Source: an uncultured Bacilli bacterium
GTDB taxonomy: Bacteria; Bacillota_I; Bacilli_A; RF39; UBA660
Reading direction: 5' to 3'
NCBI GenBank assembly: GCA_947627525.1
Contig: CANQWJ010000038.1
Span: forward strand, 1-9,434
Length of the DNA stretch: 9,434 nt
This document shows, piece by piece, positions 1-6,376 of this stretch (position 1 is the stretch's first letter; every line of letters begins with the position of its first letter). Below the pieces are notes generated by a model. It saw nothing but the letters and a program-made list of their open reading frames with translations. It was not told where the DNA came from and made no database searches. The position numbers and the translations under genes were made by a program.

Positions 1-45
1 GCGCTGCAAAGCGTGCAGTTGCAGACAGCCTTATAGGCTTGGGAG
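1..45 (+). other. GC-richer left edge, probably 3' end of an upstream transcription unit
   Basis: The first 70 bases are about 54% GC, well above the AT-rich remainder of the window. They contain a small hairpin (AGCCT/AGGCT, 27-39) and run directly into a terminator. This could be the tail of a structured RNA or the last codons of a gene: frame 1 is open to a TAG at 34-36, 9 bases before the terminator stem, while frame 3 stays open to a TAA near 101, beyond the terminator. None of the readings resembles a family I recognise, so its identity is left open. Confidence 0.3.
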
Positions 46-76
46 AAAATCTACCAGCTAAGCCGGTAGATTTTTA
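46..76 (+). terminator. Rho-independent terminator of the upstream unit
   Basis: A 10-bp perfect stem (AAAATCTACC at 46-55 with GGTAGATTTT at 65-74) encloses a 9-base loop and runs into a T-rich tract. It separates whatever lies upstream from the promoter at 88-116. Confidence 0.75.
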
Positions 77-87
77 TTTGGTAAAAA

Positions 88-116
88 TTGACTTTTTTTA
101 AGATTTATGTTATAAT
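88..116 (+). promoter_or_regulatory. Sigma-70-type promoter for the 180-residue gene
   Basis: TTGACT at 88-93 and a perfect TATAAT at 111-116 are separated by 17 bases. The predicted transcription start is near 123, giving a leader of about 45 bases. This is the closest match to consensus of any promoter in the window, so the downstream gene is probably transcribed constitutively and well. Confidence 0.8.
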
Positions 117-168
117 ATGCGACGTTATTGAAAAAGAGGTCGATTGACTAAAATAGGGGGATTTTAAA

Positions 169-711
169 ATGAAAAGATTTACTAAGGAACTTAAAAGTAG
201 AATGGATAGCACTATCCAAGATGTCATATTAGATTTAACTGAATTGTCTAAAGAATATGACTTACGAGCAGTAGCAGCAGTTAAATGTGATATGGATGAA
301 ATATTTATTGGTAAACAAAGAATTATGCTTAGTTCTAAACAAGAAAATATTTCTTTGAGTGATTGGACATTGCATGTTCTATGTGAAAAAGAAGGAAGAA
401 AAGTTGTTTTATCTAGTAACACACATTCAAGTTTAGGAGTTATTTCTTTTGTTTTGAGTGGTGAAAAAGATGAACCAGACTTTGCATTACTTCCTGAAAA
501 TAGAGCTTTAAATAGTCTTTTATTCAGAGATAATGCTAGTCGTATTTGTGATTCAAAATATGATATATATTATAACTTTTTAACTTCTTACGAAAAAACT
601 AGAGGTAGTGTTATAAGTGAACTTGAAAGACAACAAAAAGTATGGACAACAACATCATTAACTTCTGAAAGACCAAAAGTAAAAGAAATGAAAAGTGCAA
701 ATACTATTTAA
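169..711 (+). CDS. Hypothetical protein, 180 residues, no recognised family
   Basis: This is a free-standing gene with its own promoter (88-116), a strong AGGGGG ribosome site at 155-160 eight bases before the ATG, and a terminator overlapping its stop codon. These signals make it a real gene even though I do not recognise the family. The product looks soluble, with no signal peptide or membrane segment. The N-terminal 30 residues are charged and probably helical (basic start, then an amphipathic stretch). The middle (about 35-110) alternates hydrophobic and polar residues like a beta-rich or alpha/beta fold. Residues 140-160 look helical, and the tail is Ser/Thr/Lys-rich and probably flexible. 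It reads in the same direction as the CRISPR operon but is separated from it by two terminators, so no functional link can be claimed. Confidence 0.8.
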   Translation: MKRFTKELKSRMDSTIQDVILDLTELSKEYDLRAVAAVKCDMDEIFIGKQRIMLSSKQENISLSDWTLHVLCEKEGRKVVLSSNTHSSLGVISFVLSGEKDEPDFALLPENRALNSLLFRDNASRICDSKYDIYYNFLTSYEKTRGSVISELERQQKVWTTTSLTSERPKVKEMKSANTI

Positions 712-737
712 GTGTAATTTTACACTTTTTATTTTTT
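710..737 (+). terminator. Rho-independent terminator after the 180-residue gene
   Basis: A 7-bp stem (AAGTGTA 710-716, TACACTT 721-727) with an ATTT loop is followed by a T-rich run. The stem begins inside the TAA stop codon of the preceding gene. Confidence 0.75.
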
Positions 738-748
738 CTAAAATTTTA

Positions 749-759
749 TATAATATAAT
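749..759 (+). promoter_or_regulatory. Possible -10 region for the 55-residue gene
   Basis: Two overlapping perfect TATAAT hexamers (749-754 and 754-759) lie just after the preceding terminator. No good -35 is found: the upstream stretch is the terminator's T run. In DNA this AT-rich such hexamers arise by chance, but the following gene sits between two terminators and so needs its own start. Confidence 0.4.
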
Positions 760-772
760 ATTATTTGATTAA

Positions 773-790
773 AGTTTATATTAATAAACT
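773..790 (+). promoter_or_regulatory. Inverted repeat in the leader of the 55-residue gene
   Basis: A 7-bp perfect inverted repeat (AGTTTAT 773-779, ATAAACT 784-790) with a 4-base loop ends a few bases before the AGAAAGGA ribosome site. It could be a leader hairpin or an operator. Being all A/T apart from one G-C pair it would be weak as RNA, and chance is possible. Confidence 0.35.
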
Positions 791-809
791 ATGAGAAAGG
801 AATATTAAA

Positions 810-977
810 ATGAGAATGGTATTTAAAGATGGTGCATTATTTGATTGCGGTGAAATTAAGAAGGGCATTTTTAAATTTGGTGGTATTGAACACTTTAAGA
901 GTGTTGATGCTTTTGATAAGCCAAAAGTAAAAGTTAGAAAAATTGTTCCAAAAAATAGTAATAAGACACTAAAATAA
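810..977 (+). CDS. Small basic hypothetical protein, 55 residues
   Basis: An ATG with an AGAAAGGA ribosome site at about 794-801 opens a 55-codon frame that stops 18 bases before a clear terminator. The product is lysine-rich, with 14 Lys/Arg against 6 Asp/Glu. It begins with a short stretch containing FKDGALFDCG, has a Gly/Phe-rich middle (FKFGG near residue 21), and ends in a basic tail from about residue 37 (KPKVKVRK). The single Cys rules out a zinc finger. No family is recognised. Its own ribosome site and terminator, and a coding-like composition, argue that it is real. Being small, basic and next to a type III CRISPR operon it could bind nucleic acid, but that is only a guess. Confidence 0.6.
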   Translation: MRMVFKDGALFDCGEIKKGIFKFGGIEHFKSVDAFDKPKVKVRKIVPKNSNKTLK

Positions 978-995
978 ATATTTTCAATTATAAAG

Positions 996-1020
996 TACTG
1001 ATTTTTATCAGTATTTTTTA
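996..1020 (+). terminator. Rho-independent terminator after the 55-residue gene
   Basis: A 7-bp stem (TACTGAT 996-1002, ATCAGTA 1007-1013) with a TTTT loop is followed by six Ts. It insulates the CRISPR operon from upstream transcription. Confidence 0.8.
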
Positions 1021-1041
1021 TTTATGTTTAAAGCATTTTAT

Positions 1042-1056
1042 AATATTTGAAATATT
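1042..1056. promoter_or_regulatory. Short dyad upstream of the CRISPR operon promoter
   Basis: A perfect 7+7 inverted repeat (AATATTT, central G, AAATATT) overlaps the first two bases of the predicted -35 element. It could be an operator half of a pair with the dyad at 1069-1085, or an AT-rich coincidence. Confidence 0.3.
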
Positions 1057-1083
1057 GAAGACCTTAAATTATTATACTATAAT
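1055..1083 (+). promoter_or_regulatory. Promoter of the csm6-cas10 CRISPR operon
   Basis: TTGAAG (1055-1060) and a perfect TATAAT (1078-1083) are separated by 17 bases, with a predicted start near 1090 and a leader of about 30 bases before the csm6 ATG. A second TATAAT at 1039-1044 is an alternative but lacks an evident -35. No other gap in the operon is large enough to suggest a further promoter, so this one probably serves all six genes. Confidence 0.6.
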
Positions 1084-1085
1084 AA
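1069..1085. promoter_or_regulatory. Palindrome covering the -10 element, possible operator
   Basis: TTATTATA, a central C, and TATAATAA form a perfect 8+8 inverted repeat centred on 1077. With one mismatch the symmetry continues to 1066-1088. It covers the predicted -10 hexamer, the position where a repressor would block polymerase. No regulator gene is recognised nearby. Confidence 0.4.
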
Positions 1086-1119
1086 ATTTGTAGGAAATCT
1101 TGTTTTAAGGAGATGTATT

Positions 1120-2757
1120 ATGAAGAAAATTTTATTGACTGCGGTTGGATATAATGATCCATATACCAATAATGGTAAGTATAATGATGGATCATTGTTA
1201 CACATAATTAGAAACTATCACACTGATGGTAATCCTATTGAAGAAATATATGCTTATTTTTCTTTTGATATGGCAATTGAAGAGTCTAAGACTCATGCAC
1301 TAGAAATAGCTGTTGGTGAAATTGAAGGAAAAAATAAAATCAAGATTAATTATTTTCCAAGAGGAATAATAGAAGAAGTTTCAAAAAAACGAGAAGAAAT
1401 AAGAAAAAACTTATTAGCTAATAATTATCAAGGCAATGATTTAGATAAAGAAGTTGAAACAGAATTAAATAAAATTACTGATATTGGAAGAATAGATGTT
1501 AATAAATTTGGTTCATTTTATCCTGAAATTCAAGTTATGCTTAGTGACATAGAGAAAAAACCAAATATTAAAGATTATGAAATATTAGTTAATGTCACTT
1601 CTGGAACTCCTGCTATGAAAGAAGATTTAAATCTAATGTCGATAACTAATAAAAATTCCAATTTAAAACTTAAGATGATTCAAGTAGCAATCCCTGGTAT
1701 AAGTAAATCAGAAAGAAGATCTTATCCATATACTAATAACTTGAGTCTTGAAGAAATAAAAGAAGATATAAGTAAAGTAAATATTGAAGAAAAAAATAAT
1801 AATAGAACATCTGAAGAAAAAATGACAAATATTAAAAAACTCTTATTATTGGAAAGTATTGAACACTTATTTGCTAAATATGATTATGCTGGAGTATATG
1901 AAGCAACATCAAATGCTTATAAAGAAAATTATTTAGAGAATGTGCAAATCAATTTATATGCTAAAAATTTATATTATCGTTATATTGGTAATACTGAAGT
2001 TGCTTTAGCTGCAAGTAATAATCTTTCTTTTAAAAGAATTGAATTATATCCTATTAAAGATGAGAAAGTTGATGATCATTTTAAAAATATCAATACTAAT
2101 TATGGTTTATTACTTGAAAACTATAATATATTACAAGTCAAAGCTAAAAGATTAGAAATAAATGACTGGTTGTTACTAGCGCAAACTATTATTGAAGATC
2201 TTTATAAAAAAGTATTATATAAAATTACTAATGGTTTTGATATTGATAATATCATTGTCGATAATATTAATCCATCAATTGATAAATTTGATGAACTATA
2301 TAGTGATTATGATTATTTAAAACCAATAATTTTCATAAAAGATAAAAGAAATTTTGGAGCTGGTGCTTTAAAAGTCATTTTATCTAAAACTCTTAAACTT
2401 AATCTTATATCACATGAAGAACAAAAAGAGTTAATTAATACTATTAACGTTTTAGATATGATAAGAACTTATCGTAATACATCTGCCCATACAATTGGCT
2501 TTGTTACTAAAGAAATATTAAAAGATGGTATAAATGAAAAAATAGAAGATCTTAAAAATAATAAACACATATATATTACATTAAAAAATCCAAGAGATAT
2601 CGTTGAAGAGGCTCATTATCATATTAAGAAATTAATTGATTATTGTATCGATGATGAAAATAGAGGTAAATTAGAAGATGCATATAATCTATATCAAAAT
2701 ATAAAAGAACAAATAATTACTTTATTAAAGGCCGAAATTACAGAAAGAGGTGAATGA
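1120..2757 (+). CDS. csm6: Csm6: CARF-HEPN ribonuclease activated by cyclic oligoadenylate
   Basis: This is the ancillary effector of type III CRISPR immunity. The CARF domain senses cyclic oligoadenylate made by Cas10 and switches on the HEPN domain, which degrades RNA non-specifically. The N-terminal half (about 1-200) carries the classic Csm6 CARF signatures: a GYNDP motif near residue 9, then DG..LHI.RNY, and VNVTSGTPAM at 157-166, closely matching Bacillota Csm6. The C-terminal HEPN domain holds R452-NTSA-H457, the catalytic R-X4-H pair. The 545-residue length is longer than many Csm6; part of the excess is a charged Lys/Glu-rich helical insertion at about 80-140 inside the CARF domain. 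Staphylococcal and streptococcal relatives use cA6, but the ligand here cannot be read from sequence. The start is set by AAGGAGAT at 1107-1114. Its TGA overlaps the cas10 ATG (ATGA), placing sensor and cyclase under coupled translation. Confidence 0.93.
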   Translation: MKKILLTAVGYNDPYTNNGKYNDGSLLHIIRNYHTDGNPIEEIYAYFSFDMAIEESKTHALEIAVGEIEGKNKIKINYFPRGIIEEVSKKREEIRKNLLANNYQGNDLDKEVETELNKITDIGRIDVNKFGSFYPEIQVMLSDIEKKPNIKDYEILVNVTSGTPAMKEDLNLMSITNKNSNLKLKMIQVAIPGISKSERRSYPYTNNLSLEEIKEDISKVNIEEKNNNRTSEEKMTNIKKLLLLESIEHLFAKYDYAGVYEATSNAYKENYLENVQINLYAKNLYYRYIGNTEVALAASNNLSFKRIELYPIKDEKVDDHFKNINTNYGLLLENYNILQVKAKRLEINDWLLLAQTIIEDLYKKVLYKITNGFDIDNIIVDNINPSIDKFDELYSDYDYLKPIIFIKDKRNFGAGALKVILSKTLKLNLISHEEQKELINTINVLDMIRTYRNTSAHTIGFVTKEILKDGINEKIEDLKNNKHIYITLKNPRDIVEEAHYHIKKLIDYCIDDENRGKLEDAYNLYQNIKEQIITLLKAEITERGE

Positions 2758-4295
2758 TTTTGAATAGTGAAGTTATAGCTATTTATGATGTTAGGGGTAT
2801 TCAAGATTACATATTTAGAACTAATGTGTTAAAAGAAATCGTTGGTGCTTCTTCTATTGTTGATAAACTTGTTTTAAAAGAATTTGAAAATGCTGTTAAA
2901 GATAAATATAGTGATTCTAGTAAATATGTAATAGATGTTCAAAACAAAGATGAATTAAAATTTGAAGATGATAAAAACATTGAAGTAGAACTATTATATT
3001 ATGGTGGTGGTAATCTAGTTGTTCTATATCGTGATGAAAAAATATATGAAGAAATTAGTAAGAGAATGTCACTAGAAATATCTAAAAAAGCTTATGGTTT
3101 ATCTCTTAGTCATGCTTGTGCTAGTAAGACTAATAATTATAAAGAAGATTGGAAAACATTAAAAGATAAACTAGCTAATGTGAAAGCAATTACACCTCTT
3201 AATAAACCAGCGGGAATTGTTCCAATTGTTCAGTATGATAATGTGACAGGACTTCCTCTATCTAAAAAAGATAGTGATACCAATCGAAGAGTTACTTATG
3301 AATCATATCAAAAATTATTAGAGTATAAAAAGATTAATAAAGACGAAAATCAAGAAATTACTTTTATGAAAAACTTTGATGAGATGCGTACTTCTGAAAA
3401 TGAAGGATTAATTGCAATCGTTCATATCGATGGTAATAGTATGGGTAATAATATTGCACAAATAATGAAAGAAGTAACTGACTATAAGGAAGCAGTAAGA
3501 AGAATGCGTAAGATTTCTAATGATATTCATGAAGTATTTGAAGAGAAAGCTATTGATCGTGTTAAAGATAGTTTAAAAGATATATGTCGAAGACATGGAA
3601 TTAAAGTGTTTGATAATGCATATCCTTTTAGACCACTCATTCAAGCAGGAGATGATATAACTTTCGTTTGTAATGAAAGAATCAGTCTTGATGTATCGAT
3701 GGAATTCATTAAAGAGATAAGAAAAGGATACATGTATGAAGAAAAATATCCATTTAGTGCTTGTGGTGGAATTGCGATTATTCATAGTCATTTCCCATTT
3801 TATAAAGGATATAACTTAGCTGAAGAATGTTGTAGTAAAGCTAAAGAAAGAGCAAAGAATGATAACTATAAAATTGATGGTAAAGTTGGTAATTACTTAG
3901 ATTTTTGTTATTGTTATTCAGGAGTAATTATTGACGATATCGATGAACTAAGAAAAGAAAACTACACTAGTATCGAAAATAAATCTCTAATTAGAAGACC
4001 TTATGCTATCTATAGTGAAGAAGAAAAGAAAAAAGCTAATAGTCTTCAAAAGGAAGTTGATATTGATACATTTATTGATACAATTAATAAAATTAAAAAT
4101 ATTTCTCGAAGCAGTGCTAAAAAGTTAAGAGATTTGTATTACCAAAGTCAGGCTGATGTCGAATTGGAAATTAAACGTCTAAGAAGTAAAAATAAAGATT
4201 TTCCATTAGAAGTAGATGCTTTCTATGAAGATAATGTTGCTAAATACTATGATGCATTAGAATTCTTAGATATATATAAAGAGGAGGTTAAATAA
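2754..4295 (+). CDS. cas10: Cas10, cyclase large subunit without an HD domain
   Basis: Cas10 is the signature subunit of type III effector complexes; on target RNA binding its palm domain converts ATP to cyclic oligoadenylate. The N-terminus goes straight into palm 1 with YDVRGIQDYIF near residues 11-21, and a degenerate GGGN at 84-87. Palm 2 follows with HIDGNSMG (metal-ligand D226) and QAGDDITF, where D300-D301 form the catalytic pair; the usual GGDD is AGDD here. The acidic residues are all kept, so cyclase activity is likely. The C-terminal region (about 390-513) is helical. At 513 residues it is short for the family because the N-terminal HD nuclease is missing, so Cas10 DNase activity is not expected. 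The ATG lies only 3 bases after AGAGG (2746-2750); a TTG at 2760 has better spacing and is an alternative start. Confidence 0.93.
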   Translation: MILNSEVIAIYDVRGIQDYIFRTNVLKEIVGASSIVDKLVLKEFENAVKDKYSDSSKYVIDVQNKDELKFEDDKNIEVELLYYGGGNLVVLYRDEKIYEEISKRMSLEISKKAYGLSLSHACASKTNNYKEDWKTLKDKLANVKAITPLNKPAGIVPIVQYDNVTGLPLSKKDSDTNRRVTYESYQKLLEYKKINKDENQEITFMKNFDEMRTSENEGLIAIVHIDGNSMGNNIAQIMKEVTDYKEAVRRMRKISNDIHEVFEEKAIDRVKDSLKDICRRHGIKVFDNAYPFRPLIQAGDDITFVCNERISLDVSMEFIKEIRKGYMYEEKYPFSACGGIAIIHSHFPFYKGYNLAEECCSKAKERAKNDNYKIDGKVGNYLDFCYCYSGVIIDDIDELRKENYTSIENKSLIRRPYAIYSEEEKKKANSLQKEVDIDTFIDTINKIKNISRSSAKKLRDLYYQSQADVELEIKRLRSKNKDFPLEVDAFYEDNVAKYYDALEFLDIYKEEVK

Positions 4296-6376
4296 TGCAA
4301 TATAAATTAATAATTAATTTAAAAAGTGATTTATGTGCCTCTTCTGGAACTGGTTTAGGAAGTTTGATCGATAATGATGTTTGTTATGATGAATATGGAT
4401 TTCCTTATATTCCAGCTAAAAGAATTAAAGGGTTATTAAAAGAAGCTGCTGTTGAATACTGTGATTGGGATGAAAACGCTACTAAGTATCTTGATGAAAT
4501 CTTTGGAATAGAGGGAAATAATAATCCTGGTAGTATCAAACTTAGTAATGCATATCTTTCATCTTATGAAGAAATTATTGATTCATTAAAATATGTACCA
4601 ACTAAATATAAAAAATATGTTGATAAACAAAAATTCATAAATCTATTTACTAATGTTAGATATCAAACTGCTATCGATGATGAAACAGGTACTAGTAAAG
4701 ATAATTCATTGAGGTCAACAAGAGTAGTAAATAAAGATAATCAATTTATAAGTAGGATTGAATTAGATAATCAAGAAGAAAAGGAATTTATTTCTAAAGT
4801 ATCCAAATTAGTTACGCACATGGGAATGAATCGAACTAGAGGATTTGGTGAAGTAGTTTTAGAAATTCAAGACTTAAATAATGCGAGTGATAAAAAACAT
4901 TTATCCATTACTTTGGATGATGAAGATGATATAGAAATAAAATTATTATTTAAAGCTGAATCTGATTTAATGATTGCCGGACAAGAGTCAGAGATATCTA
5001 AAAAATATATTCCTGGTAGTAATATTTTAGGTAACATTGCTCGAAGATATATTGAAGATAAAAAAATAGATGTCTTTAAAGAAATGCCAAAAGAATATAT
5101 TGATCTTTTTTTAAATGGTAAAGTTAAATATCAAAACTGTTATATCTCTAATAAAAATGCTTTAGAGTTTTTACCAGTACCATTTAGTTATACCAAAGTA
5201 AAAAATACGACAGATCAATTTTATAATAAAATTAAAGAAATAAGCGAACTTGATGATAAAAATGTTCAATTATCTAGTCTTGGTGATAAATTTGTAACTA
5301 TTGATGAAAATAATTATTTAATTGATGTAAAAATGGCGTTTGATTATCACCATCAAAGAGCTAAAAATAAACGTCTTGGGAAAGCATTATCAAGAGAAGA
5401 TGGAGGAACTCTATACCAATATTTGAATATCGAAAATGGTCAATATTTTTTAGGAAAAATAACTGGCAAAGCTAAATATTTAAAGTTATTAGAAAAATAT
5501 ATTAAAGTTGATGATATCTATCGTGTTGGTAAGAGTAAAACAGCTGAATATGGAAATTTGAAATTAATAGATGTTAGTGTATCTTTAAGTTCAAAACAAG
5601 AAAAAATTTATCATGATTTTGCTGTCTTGTTAACATCTGATACTATTATTTTAGATGATAATGGTAATGTGACAATCAATAAAAATGCTTTTGTTGATAA
5701 AATGAAAAAACTATTAGGAAGCGATATTGTTTTAGATCGAAGTTTTATCAATTATGAAAAAGTTGCTGGTTATAACATTATTTGGAATTTACCAAAAGAA
5801 CAAGTTGAAGCTTTTAAAGCGGGAAGTATCTTTAGTTTTAAATCAGAAAGAGGAGTATCTTTAAAAGATCAATATATCATTGGTCAAAGAACTAGTGAAG
5901 GATATGGTAATATAAGAATTATTGATATTTCTAAATATGAAAATAATCGTAAATTAAATCTAAATAAATATGAAGAAGTCCATTCATCAAAAGATATTTC
6001 CGAGTTAAATAAAAATTTTAAAGATATTTTAGTAAATGCTATTAAGTACTCTATAAGTGATGATATCTTATATGATGTTGTTAAAAACAATTCTAAAACA
6101 AAACTTAATAATAGTACTATTGGAAGACTATTATTAATGGTAAAAGAATCAAATGACTTAAATGATTTTATAAATAATATTAGTGAAATAAAAGATATTA
6201 AGAAAAATCGTGTTGTTAAAAACTTATTTACAAATGTTACTAGTAAAGTCGATGATTTACCAACTATCAAAGATTTAAAGAACTTAACTTCAATTGATGA
6301 AGAAACAATGAATAAGTACTATTTAGAGTATATTAAACAAATATTAATTCAAAAAAAGATAGAAGGTGCTAAATAA
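4295..6376 (+). CDS. Fused Cas7-Cas5-Cas11-like backbone protein of a III-D variant complex
   Basis: This multi-domain RAMP protein forms part of the crRNA-binding backbone. Domain 1 (about 1-205) is Cas7-like: a LIDNDV stretch with D26 at the position of the Csm3 RNA-cutting aspartate, PAKRIKG, and a glycine-rich loop NRTRGFGE at 179-186. Domain 2 (about 210-550) resembles Csx10/Cas5, with YIPGSNILG ending at 246 and two further glycine-rich loops, RVGKSKTAEYG (410-420) and GQRTSEGYGN (530-539), as expected for a paired ferredoxin-like Cas5 that would cap the crRNA 5' end. The last 140 or so residues (about 553-693) lack RAMP motifs and look all-helical, in size and place like a fused Cas11 small subunit. 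The same domain order is known in the Synechocystis III-Dv Cas7-5-11 protein. The Cas11 part is the least certain. A strong AGGAGGT (4282-4288) sets the start, and its ATG shares one base with the cas10 stop. Confidence 0.85.
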   Translation: MQYKLIINLKSDLCASSGTGLGSLIDNDVCYDEYGFPYIPAKRIKGLLKEAAVEYCDWDENATKYLDEIFGIEGNNNPGSIKLSNAYLSSYEEIIDSLKYVPTKYKKYVDKQKFINLFTNVRYQTAIDDETGTSKDNSLRSTRVVNKDNQFISRIELDNQEEKEFISKVSKLVTHMGMNRTRGFGEVVLEIQDLNNASDKKHLSITLDDEDDIEIKLLFKAESDLMIAGQESEISKKYIPGSNILGNIARRYIEDKKIDVFKEMPKEYIDLFLNGKVKYQNCYISNKNALEFLPVPFSYTKVKNTTDQFYNKIKEISELDDKNVQLSSLGDKFVTIDENNYLIDVKMAFDYHHQRAKNKRLGKALSREDGGTLYQYLNIENGQYFLGKITGKAKYLKLLEKYIKVDDIYRVGKSKTAEYGNLKLIDVSVSLSSKQEKIYHDFAVLLTSDTIILDDNGNVTINKNAFVDKMKKLLGSDIVLDRSFINYEKVAGYNIIWNLPKEQVEAFKAGSIFSFKSERGVSLKDQYIIGQRTSEGYGNIRIIDISKYENNRKLNLNKYEEVHSSKDISELNKNFKDILVNAIKYSISDDILYDVVKNNSKTKLNNSTIGRLLLMVKESNDLNDFINNISEIKDIKKNRVVKNLFTNVTSKVDDLPTIKDLKNLTSIDEETMNKYYLEYIKQILIQKKIEGAK

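Noticed and set aside
105..422. 105-codon reverse-strand open frame over the first gene
   Set aside because: It overlaps a well-signalled forward gene and runs through that gene's promoter, so it is an antisense shadow.
1591..1620. CARF protein with a nuclease of the Card1/Can2 restriction-endonuclease type
   Set aside because: The C-terminal half carries the HEPN pair R452-X4-H457 and no PD-(D/E)XK pattern was seen, so Csm6 is the better call.
2755..2757. Mycoplasma-type code with TGA read as Trp
   Set aside because: Trp is written TGG in the large genes, none contains an in-frame TGA, and TGA fits as the csm6 stop in an ATGA overlap. The single case is weak by itself but nothing supports reassignment.
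5884..6270. 128-codon reverse-strand open frame with hydrophobic stretches
   Set aside because: It is a shadow of the fusion-protein gene on the opposite strand. The Leu/Phe/Ile-rich composition is what AT-rich coding DNA gives when read backwards, and there is no independent start signal or gap in the forward gene.
2754..6376. Classic subtype III-A (Csm) operon, as Csm6 might suggest
   Set aside because: There is no HD domain on Cas10, no separate csm2, csm3, csm4 or csm5, and the fused Cas7 proteins plus Csx19 and TIGR03986 point to III-D.
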